A stretch of 64,000 nt of DNA. Origin: Chitinophagaceae bacterium (GTDB lineage Bacteria; Bacteroidota; Bacteroidia; Chitinophagales; Chitinophagaceae). Shown here piece after piece: positions 33,689 to 42,936 of the stretch. The notes under the pieces are model-generated. The model made no database searches. It had not been told where the DNA came from and worked only from the letters and a program-made list of their open reading frames with translations. The stretch spans positions 496,001 to 560,000 of the forward strand of contig JADKKA010000019.1 in NCBI GenBank assembly GCA_016720745.1, in the 5' to 3' direction. Position numbers and translations under genes: made by a program. Positions within the stretch are counted from its first letter, which is position 1. Each line of letters begins with the position of its first letter.

Positions 33689-34834
33689 ATGACAATCAAA
33701 TGGGTGGTAACCGGCTTAGTGGCAGTTGTACTGATGGGTACAGCATGCGACAACAGTAAAAAATTGACAGCAGCCAACCAATCGTCAACCGGATTAAAAG
33801 ATGCTTATCAAAAAGATTTCCTGATCGGTACTGCCCTGAATACTGCACAGATTCAGGAGAAAGACACAGCTGCCGCCCGGCTGGTTCAGCAACAGTTCAA
33901 TGCTGTTACCCCGGAGAATATCATGAAGGCCGAAATTATCCATCCTCAGTGGAATGTATACAATTTTGAACTGGCCGATCAGATCGCTGCCCTCGGAAAA
34001 AAACAGGGAATGAAAGTCAATGGTCATACCCTGATCTGGCATAGCCAGCTCCCGGCCTTTGCCAGAAATATCCGGGACATTGATTCCTTCCGCACTTTTT
34101 TCACCAATCATATCAGCACCGTTGCTGGCCGCTACGAAGGAAAAATTGCTTCCTGGGATGTAGTGAATGAAGCATTGAATGAAGATGGGACCATGCGTAA
34201 ATCCATCTTCCTGGATAAACTGGGTCCCGATTTTGTAACCGAAGCATTCCGTCTGGCACAAAAAGCAGCACCCACTACTGAATTATACTATAACGATTAC
34301 AATAATGAACAACCTGCTAAAAGAGAAGGTTGTCTGCGCCTGATCCGCAAAATAAAAGAAGCCGGTGTACGTATTGATGGAGTGGGCATACAGGGTCACT
34401 GGCATATTGGAAAGGTTCCCTTAAAAGATATTGAAGAAAGTATCCTTGCTTATTCTGCCCTGGGTTTGAAAGTGATGTTCACGGAACTGGATATTGAAGT
34501 GCTGCCCAGAAATTTCTCCGGCGCCGATGTCAGTCAGCGGATGGACAATAACCCTACCCTGAATCCTTATGTGAACGGACTGCCTGATAGTGTGCAACAA
34601 CAATTGGCCAAAGATTATGAAGACCTGTTCCGGCTCTTTTTAAAACATAAAGACAAAATCACAAGGGTTACTTTCTGGGGAGTGAACGACGGACAATCCT
34701 GGTTGAATGGATGGCCGGTGAGAGGAAGGACGAATCACCCCCTTTTATTTGACCGGAAATATCTGCCGAAGCCGGCTTATCACCGGGTTATGAATCTGAA
34801 AAATGTTGCGCCCGAAGAGAAGAAAGCTTTTTAA
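33689..34834 (+). CDS. GH10 endo-1,4-beta-xylanase lipoprotein
   Basis: The 381-residue enzyme cuts the xylan backbone and tolerates GlcA and arabinose branches. The lipobox LMGTAC anchors it, either at the cell surface or periplasm-facing. The TIM-barrel family blocks are present: FNAVTPENIMKAEIIHP, GHTLIWHSQLP, acid/base E161 in WDVVNEALNE, GVGIQGHWHI and nucleophile E266 in FTELDIEVLP. The late WGVNDGQSWLNGWP and DRKYLPKPAYH complete the fold. There is no carbohydrate-binding module. It is followed by the sugar transporter gene after 22 bases. As the only backbone endo-enzyme in the window, it is central to the locus. Confidence 0.95.
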   Translation: MTIKWVVTGLVAVVLMGTACDNSKKLTAANQSSTGLKDAYQKDFLIGTALNTAQIQEKDTAAARLVQQQFNAVTPENIMKAEIIHPQWNVYNFELADQIAALGKKQGMKVNGHTLIWHSQLPAFARNIRDIDSFRTFFTNHISTVAGRYEGKIASWDVVNEALNEDGTMRKSIFLDKLGPDFVTEAFRLAQKAAPTTELYYNDYNNEQPAKREGCLRLIRKIKEAGVRIDGVGIQGHWHIGKVPLKDIEESILAYSALGLKVMFTELDIEVLPRNFSGADVSQRMDNNPTLNPYVNGLPDSVQQQLAKDYEDLFRLFLKHKDKITRVTFWGVNDGQSWLNGWPVRGRTNHPLLFDRKYLPKPAYHRVMNLKNVAPEEKKAF

Positions 34835-34856
34835 TCATTAACTAACGCCTGCCATC

Positions 34857-36299
34857 ATGTCAACCGATTCACAAAAATTATCCGTTCTTGAAAAAGTAGG
34901 ATACAGCCTGGGTGATCTTGCAGCCAATCTGATTTTTCAAACCCTTGTTACTTATCTGGCGTATTACTACACGGATATTTATAAACTGGATCCTGACAAA
35001 GCTGCTGCCATCATGCTGGCGGTAGGATTGGTGGCTGCATTCGGTTTCAATCCACTGATCGGTGCATTGGCCGACCGCACCCGTTCCCGCTGGGGAAAAT
35101 TCCGCCCCTGGATATTATGGACGGCCATTCCCCTGGGAGTCATCTCTGTTTTGGCTTTCTCAAAGTTTTCAGATAATGAAAACAGTAAGATCATTTATGC
35201 CACCATCACCTATACTCTTTTACTGTTTTTTTATGCGGCCAATAATCTTCCTTATGGCGCACTCAGCGGGGTGATCACGGGAGACATGAAAGAAAGAAAT
35301 AGTCTTTCTGCCTATCGTTTTGTTGCCGTGATGTTCGCTCAGTTCTTTGTACAGGTATTCATGTTATCTATCATTGAATCGGCAGGCAATGGTGATAAGG
35401 CAGCTGGCATCAGCAAACTCATGATCTGGCTGGCATTGATCGGTACCGGGATGTTACTGATTACATTCTTCACCACCAGGGAGAGAATCGTTCCCAAACC
35501 GGAACAAAAGTCTACCCTGGCAGAAGACCTGAGCGATCTGGGCAGAAACCGTCCCTGGTTCATCATGCTGGTGTTAACTACTTTGGTATTCATCACCCTC
35601 GCCATGAAGGGAGGGGGTTATGTATATTATTTCAACAATTATGTAGACAAAACAACACTGACCACTTTCATTACGCCAGTTACAGATGCATTGTCGGGAA
35701 TGGGTATGAATTTCTTTGGCAAGGATCCGGTATCAGCCGGGTTCGGGCTTTTTAATGCCGGGGGAATTCTATTCATGATTGTGGGTATTCTCCTGTCTAA
35801 AAAACTGGCTGACAAATACGGCAAAAGGGATGTGTTCGGAGCCGGTCTGTTTATCTCCACCCTGTTTATCCTTTTCTTTTATTTCTTCTCACCCAATCAG
35901 GTGGTTTTGATGTTTGGTTCGCAGATCCTTCACGGATTTTTTTATGGGATCACCATACCACTACTTTGGGCCATGATCGCTGATGTGGCGGATTTCAGCG
36001 AATGGAAGAATAACCGCAGGGCCACGGCCATTATCTTTTCCGCTATGATGGTGGGACTCAAAGGCGGTCTCACGATCGGAGGTGCCCTGCTCACCAAATT
36101 GCTGGGAACATTTCATTATGTGCCGAACAGTACCACGGCACAACCGGATTCAGCTATTAATGGGATCAAGATGCTGGTCAGCGTTTTTCCATCGATTCCT
36201 TTTCTGATCGGTGTGGCTTTATTATTCTTTTATCCGATTAATAAGAAAATGGAAACCACCATTGAATCAGATTTGAAAGCGAGAAGGGCAACTACTTAA
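34857..36299 (+). CDS. GPH-family sugar:cation symporter, probably for xylosides
   Basis: The 480-residue inner-membrane protein has about 12 transmembrane segments. The signature of the glycoside-pentoside-hexuronide family is near the start (GYSLGDLAANLIFQ) and in ADRTRSRWGKFRPWIL after segment 2, with NNLPYGALSGVITGD in the middle. A long periplasmic or cytoplasmic insert (about 255-285) follows GGYVYYFNNYVDK. Such transporters (XynB, XylP, UidB types) carry xylo-oligomers or glucuronides with sodium or protons. Its place between the GH10 gene and a cytoplasmic GH43 suggests uptake of xylobiose-like products or arabinosides. XylB and XylA then use the released xylose. Confidence 0.92.
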   Translation: MSTDSQKLSVLEKVGYSLGDLAANLIFQTLVTYLAYYYTDIYKLDPDKAAAIMLAVGLVAAFGFNPLIGALADRTRSRWGKFRPWILWTAIPLGVISVLAFSKFSDNENSKIIYATITYTLLLFFYAANNLPYGALSGVITGDMKERNSLSAYRFVAVMFAQFFVQVFMLSIIESAGNGDKAAGISKLMIWLALIGTGMLLITFFTTRERIVPKPEQKSTLAEDLSDLGRNRPWFIMLVLTTLVFITLAMKGGGYVYYFNNYVDKTTLTTFITPVTDALSGMGMNFFGKDPVSAGFGLFNAGGILFMIVGILLSKKLADKYGKRDVFGAGLFISTLFILFFYFFSPNQVVLMFGSQILHGFFYGITIPLLWAMIADVADFSEWKNNRRATAIIFSAMMVGLKGGLTIGGALLTKLLGTFHYVPNSTTAQPDSAINGIKMLVSVFPSIPFLIGVALLFFYPINKKMETTIESDLKARRATT

Positions 36300-36313
36300 A
36301 AAATTTTCAGCCA

Positions 36314-37354
36314 ATGCCGGAAAATCCGATTGAACATATCGATTTTGATGCGCTGAACAATTGTGCTATATCAGCTCCCCTGATCAGTCATATCTATACA
36401 GCTGATCCATCAGCCCATGTATTTAATGGAAAGATTTATATCTATCCTTCACACGATATTGATGCCGGCGATGCATTTGATGACCTGGGCAGTCATTTCG
36501 CCATGGAGGATTATCATGTATTGTCCATGGATCATCCGCTGGATACTGTGGCAAAAGACCATGGACTGGCCCTGCATGTAAAAGATGTGCCATGGGCAAA
36601 AAAACAAATGTGGGCGCCTGATGCAGCGGAAAAGGACGGGAAATTTTATCTATACTTTCCCGCTAAAGATCCCGAAGGTATATTTCGCATAGGCGTTGCC
36701 GTTAGTAATGATCCGGCCGGCCCCTTTGTTCCACAGTCCGAAGCGATCAAAGGAAGTTTTTCAATTGACCCTGCTGTATTCAAAGATGATGACGGCAGTT
36801 ATTATATGTATTTTGGCGGGATCTGGGGCGGACAATTACAACGCTGGCGCAATGGAACCTTTAATGCGGGATCGCCGGAGAGTCCGGTGGCATTTTTACC
36901 AGCGGATAATGAACCTGCACTTTGTCCTCAGGTAGCGAAACTGACAGACAACCTGCTGGAATTTGCAGAAACGCCCCGTGACCTGATCATCCTTGATGAA
37001 GAAGGGAAGCCTTTGTTACAGGGTGATACCGACCGTCGTTTTTTTGAAGCCTCCTGGATGCACAAACACGAGGGTAAATATTATTTCTCCTACTCAACAG
37101 GGGATACCCATTATTTATGTTATGCCATTGGTGACAATCCTTATGGTCCCTTTACCTATGCCGGCAGGATACTGGAGCCGGTTGTGGGCTGGACCTCGCA
37201 TCATTCCATATGTGCTTTCAATGGTCAGTGGTACCTTTTTTACCATGACTCTTCCCTGTCAAAAGGGGTGACACATCTGCGTTGTGTGAAAGTGACCCCA
37301 TTGGAGCATGATGAAAAGGGTCTGATTAAAACGATAAAACCATACAGGGACTGA
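36314..37354 (+). CDS. Cytoplasmic GH43 beta-xylosidase / arabinofuranosidase
   Basis: The 346-residue single-domain five-bladed beta-propeller lacks a signal peptide. The catalytic set is complete: base D31 in YTADPSAHVF, pKa-tuning D152 in FSIDPAVFKD and acid E245 in FFEASWMHKH. QMWAPDAAEKDGKFYLYFPAKDP is a typical blade 2 stretch. Similar intracellular GH43 enzymes (subfamily 1 like) release xylose or arabinose from short imported oligomers. It follows the GPH transporter after 14 bases and precedes uxuA, so it is placed with cytoplasmic steps. The exact activity (xylosidase or arabinofuranosidase) cannot be told from the sequence. Confidence 0.92.
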   Translation: MPENPIEHIDFDALNNCAISAPLISHIYTADPSAHVFNGKIYIYPSHDIDAGDAFDDLGSHFAMEDYHVLSMDHPLDTVAKDHGLALHVKDVPWAKKQMWAPDAAEKDGKFYLYFPAKDPEGIFRIGVAVSNDPAGPFVPQSEAIKGSFSIDPAVFKDDDGSYYMYFGGIWGGQLQRWRNGTFNAGSPESPVAFLPADNEPALCPQVAKLTDNLLEFAETPRDLIILDEEGKPLLQGDTDRRFFEASWMHKHEGKYYFSYSTGDTHYLCYAIGDNPYGPFTYAGRILEPVVGWTSHHSICAFNGQWYLFYHDSSLSKGVTHLRCVKVTPLEHDEKGLIKTIKPYRD

Positions 37355-37388
37355 TTTTAAATAAACAGTATTGCATTAAGCGATCATT

Positions 37389-38603
37389 ATGGGATCTGAA
37401 ATAGAAAAAGCAGTGAATGCGCCATTAGGTGAAAAAGGAATGCATCAAACCATGCGCTGGTATGGACCACAGGATGTGGTGAAACTATCTGATATCCGGC
37501 AGGCCGGTTGTGCAGGAGTGGTTACTGCTTTGCACCAGATACCGGTAGGAGAAATATGGACGGTAGAAGCCATCAATGAAAGGAAGCTACTGATTGAAAC
37601 AGCCGGAATGAGCTGGACCGTGATCGAAAGTCTGCCCGTGAGTGATGATATCAAAAGACAGACCGGTAACTGGCAACAACATATTGATAATTACAAGACC
37701 AGTATCCGCAATCTTTCTGCCTGCGGACTGAAAGTAATCACTTACAATTTCATGCCGGTGCTCGACTGGCTGCGTACTGATATTGATTATGAAATGCCGG
37801 ATGGAAGCCGTGCGCTTTATTTCAACCGGCTCGATTTTGTCGCTTTTGATTTGTTCATGCTGCAAAGACCAGGCGCATCAGCCGATTATGCCCCGGAAGA
37901 AATTGCAAATGCAAAAGAAAGACTGGAACAGATGGATCCGGTAACCAGGGAAAGAATTTTCCGGAACTGTTTACTGGGTCTGCCTGGCAGCGATGAAGCT
38001 TTTACTCCGGAACAGGTGCTGGCCGAACTAAAAAAATATGAAGGCATTGATACGGAGAAACTGAAATCGCATTTGTTTTATTTTCTGCAGCAGGTAGTGC
38101 CCGTGGCAGAAGAATGCGGAATGGTCATGGCCATTCATCCGGATGATCCGCCTTATCCGGTACTGGGACTGCCCCGGATCATGAGTACGGAACAGGATGC
38201 GGCCGATATGGTGGAAGCGATTCCTTCGGATGCCTGCGGATTTTGTTTTTGCACCGGAAGCTTTGGGGCCAGGGCCGATAACCAGATTGTCCCCATGCTC
38301 AGGCGTTTTGCCGACCGTGTTCATTTTTTGCATCTGCGCAATACCAAACGGGATGCAGCAGGAAATTTCTTTGAAGACGATCACCTGGCCGGAGATACGG
38401 ATATGTATGCCGTGATACGGGAAGTGGTACTGATACAGCAACGCAGAAATGTATCGATACCCATGCGGCCGGATCATGGTCACCAGATGCTGGATGACCT
38501 GAATAAAAAAACCTATCCTGGTTATTCGGCTATTGGAAGACTGAAAGGACTGGCAGAATTAAGAGGAGTGGAATTTGCCATATATAATAGTTTACAATCA
38601 TAG
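37389..38603 (+). CDS. uxuA: Mannonate dehydratase
   Basis: The 404-residue enzyme turns D-mannonate into 2-keto-3-deoxygluconate, the last step before the KDG kinase. Family blocks are clear: MRWYGPQDVVKLSDIRQAG near the start, GVVTALHQIPVGEIW, CGMVMAIHPDDPPYP, FCTGSFGARADN, FLHLRNTKRD and MRPDHGHQML. Homologues begin close to the Met at codon 18 (ATG 37440, preceded by GAAAAAGGA), so the first 17 residues may be untranslated. It shows that glucuronic acid released from xylan is used through the isomerase route. Glucuronate isomerase (UxaC), KdgK and KDPG aldolase genes are not in the window. Confidence 0.95.
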   Translation: MGSEIEKAVNAPLGEKGMHQTMRWYGPQDVVKLSDIRQAGCAGVVTALHQIPVGEIWTVEAINERKLLIETAGMSWTVIESLPVSDDIKRQTGNWQQHIDNYKTSIRNLSACGLKVITYNFMPVLDWLRTDIDYEMPDGSRALYFNRLDFVAFDLFMLQRPGASADYAPEEIANAKERLEQMDPVTRERIFRNCLLGLPGSDEAFTPEQVLAELKKYEGIDTEKLKSHLFYFLQQVVPVAEECGMVMAIHPDDPPYPVLGLPRIMSTEQDAADMVEAIPSDACGFCFCTGSFGARADNQIVPMLRRFADRVHFLHLRNTKRDAAGNFFEDDHLAGDTDMYAVIREVVLIQQRRNVSIPMRPDHGHQMLDDLNKKTYPGYSAIGRLKGLAELRGVEFAIYNSLQS

Positions 38604-38619
38604 GGAGCTAACGGTTTAG

Positions 38620-38653
38620 GGATCTGTCAGTTTGGTGGCTGGCAGTTAGATCC
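38620..38653 (+). other. Stem-loop between uxuA and the secreted GH43 gene
   Basis: GGAT and CTGTCAG pair with CTGGCAG and ATCC (one G-U pair, a four-base bulge) around the loop TTTGGTGG. No T tract follows, so it is not a standard terminator. It could shield or process the transcript between the cytoplasmic and secreted halves of the array. Confidence 0.4.
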
Positions 38654-38683
38654 TGAAACGGGCGGCTTCTTCAACACTAAACG

Positions 38684-40342
38684 ATGCAGACCCGATTCAT
38701 TCAATGTTGTCTATTTCTTTCTCTAATGATGGTACAGGTTCAGGCAGGAGCGCAATCTTTTACCAATCCCATACTGGCCGGTTTTTATCCGGATCCCAGT
38801 ATCTGCCGCGCCGGAGATGATTATTACCTGATCAATTCCAGTTTTGCTTATTACCCGGGCCTACCGGTTTTTCATAGTAAGGACATGCTGAACTGGCAAC
38901 AGATCGGCTATGCCATGGACCGGCCTGAACAACTGGAACTGGAAGGGGCGGGTGTATCGAGAGGATTATTTGCACCAGCGATCAGTTACCATGATGGTAC
39001 TTTCTATATCGTGTGTACGGAAGTAAGTAAGCTGGGGAATTTTGTGATCACCGCCAAAGACCCCAAAGGGCCCTGGAGCAATCCGGTTCAATTGCCGCAG
39101 GTGAATGGAATTGATCCTTCCCTGTTTTTTGACAACAATGGCAAATCCTATATTGTCTACAACAGCATCCCCCCGGATAATAAAACTTTATGGAACGGAC
39201 ACCGGACGATCAGGATGTATGAATTTGATGCAGCCAGTTTAAAAGTAAAAGGTTCCGAAAAACTATTGATTAATGGTGGAACTGATACGGCAAAACATCC
39301 GGTTTGGATTGAAGGTCCACATATTTATAAAAAAGATGACTGGTATTATCTGATGTGTGCCGAAGGGGGTACCGGTTATAATCACTCCGAAGTGGTATTC
39401 AGAAGCAAAAATGTGGAAGGACCCTATATCTCTTATGAAAATAACCCCATTCTCACCCAGCGTCAACTGGATCCTGCCCGTAAAAATCCGGTGACTACAA
39501 CAGGCCATGCAGATTTAGTAGAAGACAAAGCAGGTAACTGGTGGGCCGTATTCCTCGGCTGCCGGCCTTATGAAGGTGATTTTTACAATGCAGGCAGAGA
39601 AACATTCATGGCTCCGGTGGTTTGGAAAGAAGGCTGGCCAAATTTTATACTTGGATCGGCAGAACTGAAGTATTCCTATCCCATCAATGCACAGATCGAC
39701 AAAAAAACGGAACCATTCAACGGAAACTATTTATTCAGGGATGAATTTGATAAAGACAGGTTGAATATCCGGTATAGTTTTTTAAGAACGGTAAAAGAAA
39801 GCTGGTATAGTTTGAAAGATGTTCCGGGTAGTCTGACGCTCCGCCTGCGACCGGAAACAGCCACCGGAAAATCAAACCCCTCTTTTGTCGGATTCCGTCA
39901 GGCACATATCAAAGGTTATGCAGCCACAGCGCTCCGGTTTACTGCCAATGCAGAAAATGAAAAAGCAGGGTTACTGGTTTTTCAGAATGAAAAGAACCAT
40001 TATTACTTGTGCCAGTCAATCAAAGCAGGACAACAAGTAGTTGAGTTATACAAAGGCGACAGCCTGCTCTTATCCAAAGCAGTAAAAATTAAAAAAGGAA
40101 AGGAAATATTTTTTAAGGCCGAAGCGAAAGGCGACCAGTATGCTTTCTGGTATGCTGTACAAAAGAATAAATGGATGTTGCTCGAGACCCTTGACGGAAA
40201 ATGGCTGAGTACCAAAACGGCCGGTGGATTTGTAGGCTGTATGTATGCCTTGTATGTCACATCAAACGGAAAGCCATCCACGAATACCGCATCATTCAAC
40301 TGGCTGGAAGCCAAAAATGATGATGATGCTTATAAACAGTAA
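38684..40342 (+). CDS. Secreted GH43 enzyme with C-terminal beta-sandwich domain
   Basis: The 552-residue product has a signal peptide (CCLFLSLMMVQVQAGAQ). Residues about 25-325 form a GH43 propeller with D37 in FYPDPSICR, D144 in GIDPSLFF and acid E210 in VWIEGPHIYK. Residues about 345-545 are the beta-sandwich found at the end of XynB-type enzymes (LFRDEFDKDRLNIRYSFLR, GLLVFQNEKNHYYLC). This layout suggests a beta-xylosidase or arabinofuranosidase (subfamily 12 like) in the periplasm. The stop codon overlaps the GH115 start by one base (TAATG), so both are co-translated. Confidence 0.93.
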   Translation: MQTRFIQCCLFLSLMMVQVQAGAQSFTNPILAGFYPDPSICRAGDDYYLINSSFAYYPGLPVFHSKDMLNWQQIGYAMDRPEQLELEGAGVSRGLFAPAISYHDGTFYIVCTEVSKLGNFVITAKDPKGPWSNPVQLPQVNGIDPSLFFDNNGKSYIVYNSIPPDNKTLWNGHRTIRMYEFDAASLKVKGSEKLLINGGTDTAKHPVWIEGPHIYKKDDWYYLMCAEGGTGYNHSEVVFRSKNVEGPYISYENNPILTQRQLDPARKNPVTTTGHADLVEDKAGNWWAVFLGCRPYEGDFYNAGRETFMAPVVWKEGWPNFILGSAELKYSYPINAQIDKKTEPFNGNYLFRDEFDKDRLNIRYSFLRTVKESWYSLKDVPGSLTLRLRPETATGKSNPSFVGFRQAHIKGYAATALRFTANAENEKAGLLVFQNEKNHYYLCQSIKAGQQVVELYKGDSLLLSKAVKIKKGKEIFFKAEAKGDQYAFWYAVQKNKWMLLETLDGKWLSTKTAGGFVGCMYALYVTSNGKPSTNTASFNWLEAKNDDDAYKQ

Positions 40343-42930
40343 TGCAAAAAGGAAGACTCCATAGCGTTATTTTATTTTTTACTGCCTTTATGGCTGCAGG
40401 CAGCTCCCTGTCTGCACAAACCATTGTTGCCAGTCAGCCGGCAACCAACACTTATTTATTAGGGAACGCCAGTATTTGCGTGGATGTGAATGATGATGCA
40501 ACCGTTCAGCTGGCTGCTTCTTTTTTGCAGCAGGATTTGGAGGCTGTTACTGGTAAGCGTCCGGAACTGAAGACTTCATTAAATGGCTGTACCGGGAATG
40601 TCATCATCATCGGTTCATTGGAAAAATCTGCGATCATCAGGCAATGGGTAAACCAGAAGAAAATAAAGGTGGATCAATTGAAAGGTAAATGGGAGGCCTA
40701 CCAGCTGATCTCCGTTGCGAATCCGGCAAAAGGGATTGCGAATGCCCTGGTGATTACCGGCAGCGACAGAAGAGGAACGGCATTTGGGGTGTTTGAATTA
40801 TCAAAACAACTGGGGGTGTCTCCCTGGTATTGGTGGGCAGATGTTCCGGTCCGTAAAAAAAAGGAGATCCTGATAAAGCGGGGAGTTGTCAGCGATGCAC
40901 CCAAAGTAAAGTACCGGGGCATTTTTATCAATGATGAAGCACCTTGCCTGAGTAATTGGTCAAAGGAAAAATTCGGCGGATTCAACCACCAGTTTTATGC
41001 AAAGGTTTTTGAACTGATGCTCCGCCTGAAAGCAAACTATTTATGGCCCGCCATGTGGGGGAATGCCTTTTATTATGATGATTCATTAAACATAAAAACG
41101 GCTGATGAGTATGGTATTGTTATCGGTACCAGTCACCACGAACCATTGATGCGGGCCCATGAGGAATGGAAATATTTTGGGAAAGGGAAAAAATGGAACT
41201 ACGACAGCACGGAATCAGGCTTAAAAGAATTTTGGAAAGGGGGGATGGAACGGGCCTGGAATGAAAAAATCGTGAGTGTGGGTATGCGTGGGGATGGAGA
41301 TGCACCTATGAGCCGGGAAACGGCAACCACCCTCCTGGAAAGAATTGTAAAAGATCAAAGGGAGATCATTGCTGCTGTTACTGGCAAACCAGCATCCGAA
41401 ACCCCGCAGCTCTGGGCCTTGTATAAAGAAGTACAGGATTATTATGATAAAGGAATGCGGGTGCCGGATGATGTGACTTTATTACTATGTGATGATAACT
41501 GGGGGAATATCCGCAAGCTTCCCAAAATCACCGACCCTCCCCGCAAAGGGGGCTATGGTATTTATTATCATTTCGATTATGTGGGTGGTCCGCGGAATTA
41601 TAAATGGATTAATACCAATCCGCTTCCAAAGATATGGGAGCAGATGCACCTGGCCTGGGAACATGGAGTCAACAATATCTGGATTGTGAATGTGGGGGAT
41701 ATCAAGCCGATGGAATTTCCCATTTCTTTCTGGTGTGATTATGCCTGGAATCCGGACCGGATCGGTCCTGCTGACCTTCAAAAATATACTGAACAATGGG
41801 CCGCTGCACAATTTGGTGCAACACATGCAATAGAAATTGCCCGGATATTATCTGCCTACGCAAAATATAACAGCATCAGGAAGCCAGAATTACTGGATGC
41901 GAATACTTTCAGTCTGGGTAATTATAATGAATTCAGGGAAAGGCTGAATGCCTGGCAGTTATTGGCGAATGAGGCGGAGATACTGGGTAATAAATTGCCT
42001 GCTAATACCAGCGATGCTTATTTTCAACTGGTATTGCATCCGGTGAAAGCCATGTGCAATTTGTATGAGCTCTATTGGTTTACCGCCATGAATCATCTCT
42101 ATTACCGGACGGTCAGGAATACCCGGGTGAATGAATATGCACAATTGGCCCGCAATAGTTTTGTCAAAGACTCCATGATCACCCTCGCTTATCATCAGTT
42201 GGGGAATGGCAAATGGAATCACATGATGAGTCAGACACATATCGGTTATACGAGTTGGCAGCAACCGCCGGTCAACCGAATGCCTTTATTAAAAACCTTA
42301 CCGGAAGATTCCGTAAGGCAGGTAGACGAAGATATTATTACACCTGTTTATACATCAGCGATTGGGCAGATACCAGTGGGTACCAGCCACCCTGTTTTTT
42401 ATGAATTGCAGCAATCAGGTGTATCTATTGAGGCTTCCCACTTTACCAAAGCAGTCAATAGCAATGGCATCCGCTGGACGATACTACCGGATCATGGCCG
42501 CACTGGTTCTGCGGTGACTCCCTTTCCGGTGACTGCTTCGCCGCAAACTCCGGGAGGAAGAGCTCCGCAGCTGGAATATGAAATTTATACTTACAGTAAA
42601 GACAGTCTGAAATTGATGGCTTATTTCTCGCCTTCATTGAATTTTTATAATGCAACGGAGGGTTTGCAGTATGCCGTCTCTATTGATGACGAAGCTCCAC
42701 AGATCATGAGCATTAATAAAGAAGATAAAAACAGTATCAGTGGTATCTGGAATAAATGGGTCAGTGAGAATATCATCATCAAAACCACCAAACACCGGAT
42801 TGAAAAGCCGGGAAAACATATTGTCCGGTACTGGATGGTTACCCCGGCAGTGGTACTACAGAAACTGGTTCTGGATTTTGGAGAAACAAAACCATCTTAC
42901 CTGGGGCCGCCAGAAACAAAAGCCAAATAA
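40342..42930 (+). CDS. GH115 xylan alpha-1,2-glucuronidase
   Basis: The 862-residue product has a signal peptide (SVILFFTAFMAAGSSLSAQ). The N-terminal alpha/beta domain contains VIIIGSLEKS and GSDRRGTAFGVFELSKQLGVSPWYWWADVPV. The catalytic barrel has the family blocks YRGIFINDEAP, LRLKANYLWPAMWGNAFY, GIVIGTSHHEPLMRAHEEW, SVGMRGDGDAPM and LLLCDDNWGNIRKLP, then HFDYVGGPRNYKWINT. The C-terminal part (GVSIEASHFTK, GRTGSAVTPFPV) is the usual carbohydrate-binding-like region. GH115 enzymes remove (methyl)GlcA also from internal xylose units, which complements the terminal-acting GH67 in the divergent operon. The start overlaps the GH43 stop by one base. Confidence 0.95.
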   Translation: MQKGRLHSVILFFTAFMAAGSSLSAQTIVASQPATNTYLLGNASICVDVNDDATVQLAASFLQQDLEAVTGKRPELKTSLNGCTGNVIIIGSLEKSAIIRQWVNQKKIKVDQLKGKWEAYQLISVANPAKGIANALVITGSDRRGTAFGVFELSKQLGVSPWYWWADVPVRKKKEILIKRGVVSDAPKVKYRGIFINDEAPCLSNWSKEKFGGFNHQFYAKVFELMLRLKANYLWPAMWGNAFYYDDSLNIKTADEYGIVIGTSHHEPLMRAHEEWKYFGKGKKWNYDSTESGLKEFWKGGMERAWNEKIVSVGMRGDGDAPMSRETATTLLERIVKDQREIIAAVTGKPASETPQLWALYKEVQDYYDKGMRVPDDVTLLLCDDNWGNIRKLPKITDPPRKGGYGIYYHFDYVGGPRNYKWINTNPLPKIWEQMHLAWEHGVNNIWIVNVGDIKPMEFPISFWCDYAWNPDRIGPADLQKYTEQWAAAQFGATHAIEIARILSAYAKYNSIRKPELLDANTFSLGNYNEFRERLNAWQLLANEAEILGNKLPANTSDAYFQLVLHPVKAMCNLYELYWFTAMNHLYYRTVRNTRVNEYAQLARNSFVKDSMITLAYHQLGNGKWNHMMSQTHIGYTSWQQPPVNRMPLLKTLPEDSVRQVDEDIITPVYTSAIGQIPVGTSHPVFYELQQSGVSIEASHFTKAVNSNGIRWTILPDHGRTGSAVTPFPVTASPQTPGGRAPQLEYEIYTYSKDSLKLMAYFSPSLNFYNATEGLQYAVSIDDEAPQIMSINKEDKNSISGIWNKWVSENIIIKTTKHRIEKPGKHIVRYWMVTPAVVLQKLVLDFGETKPSYLGPPETKAK

Positions 42931-42936
42931 TTTGTT

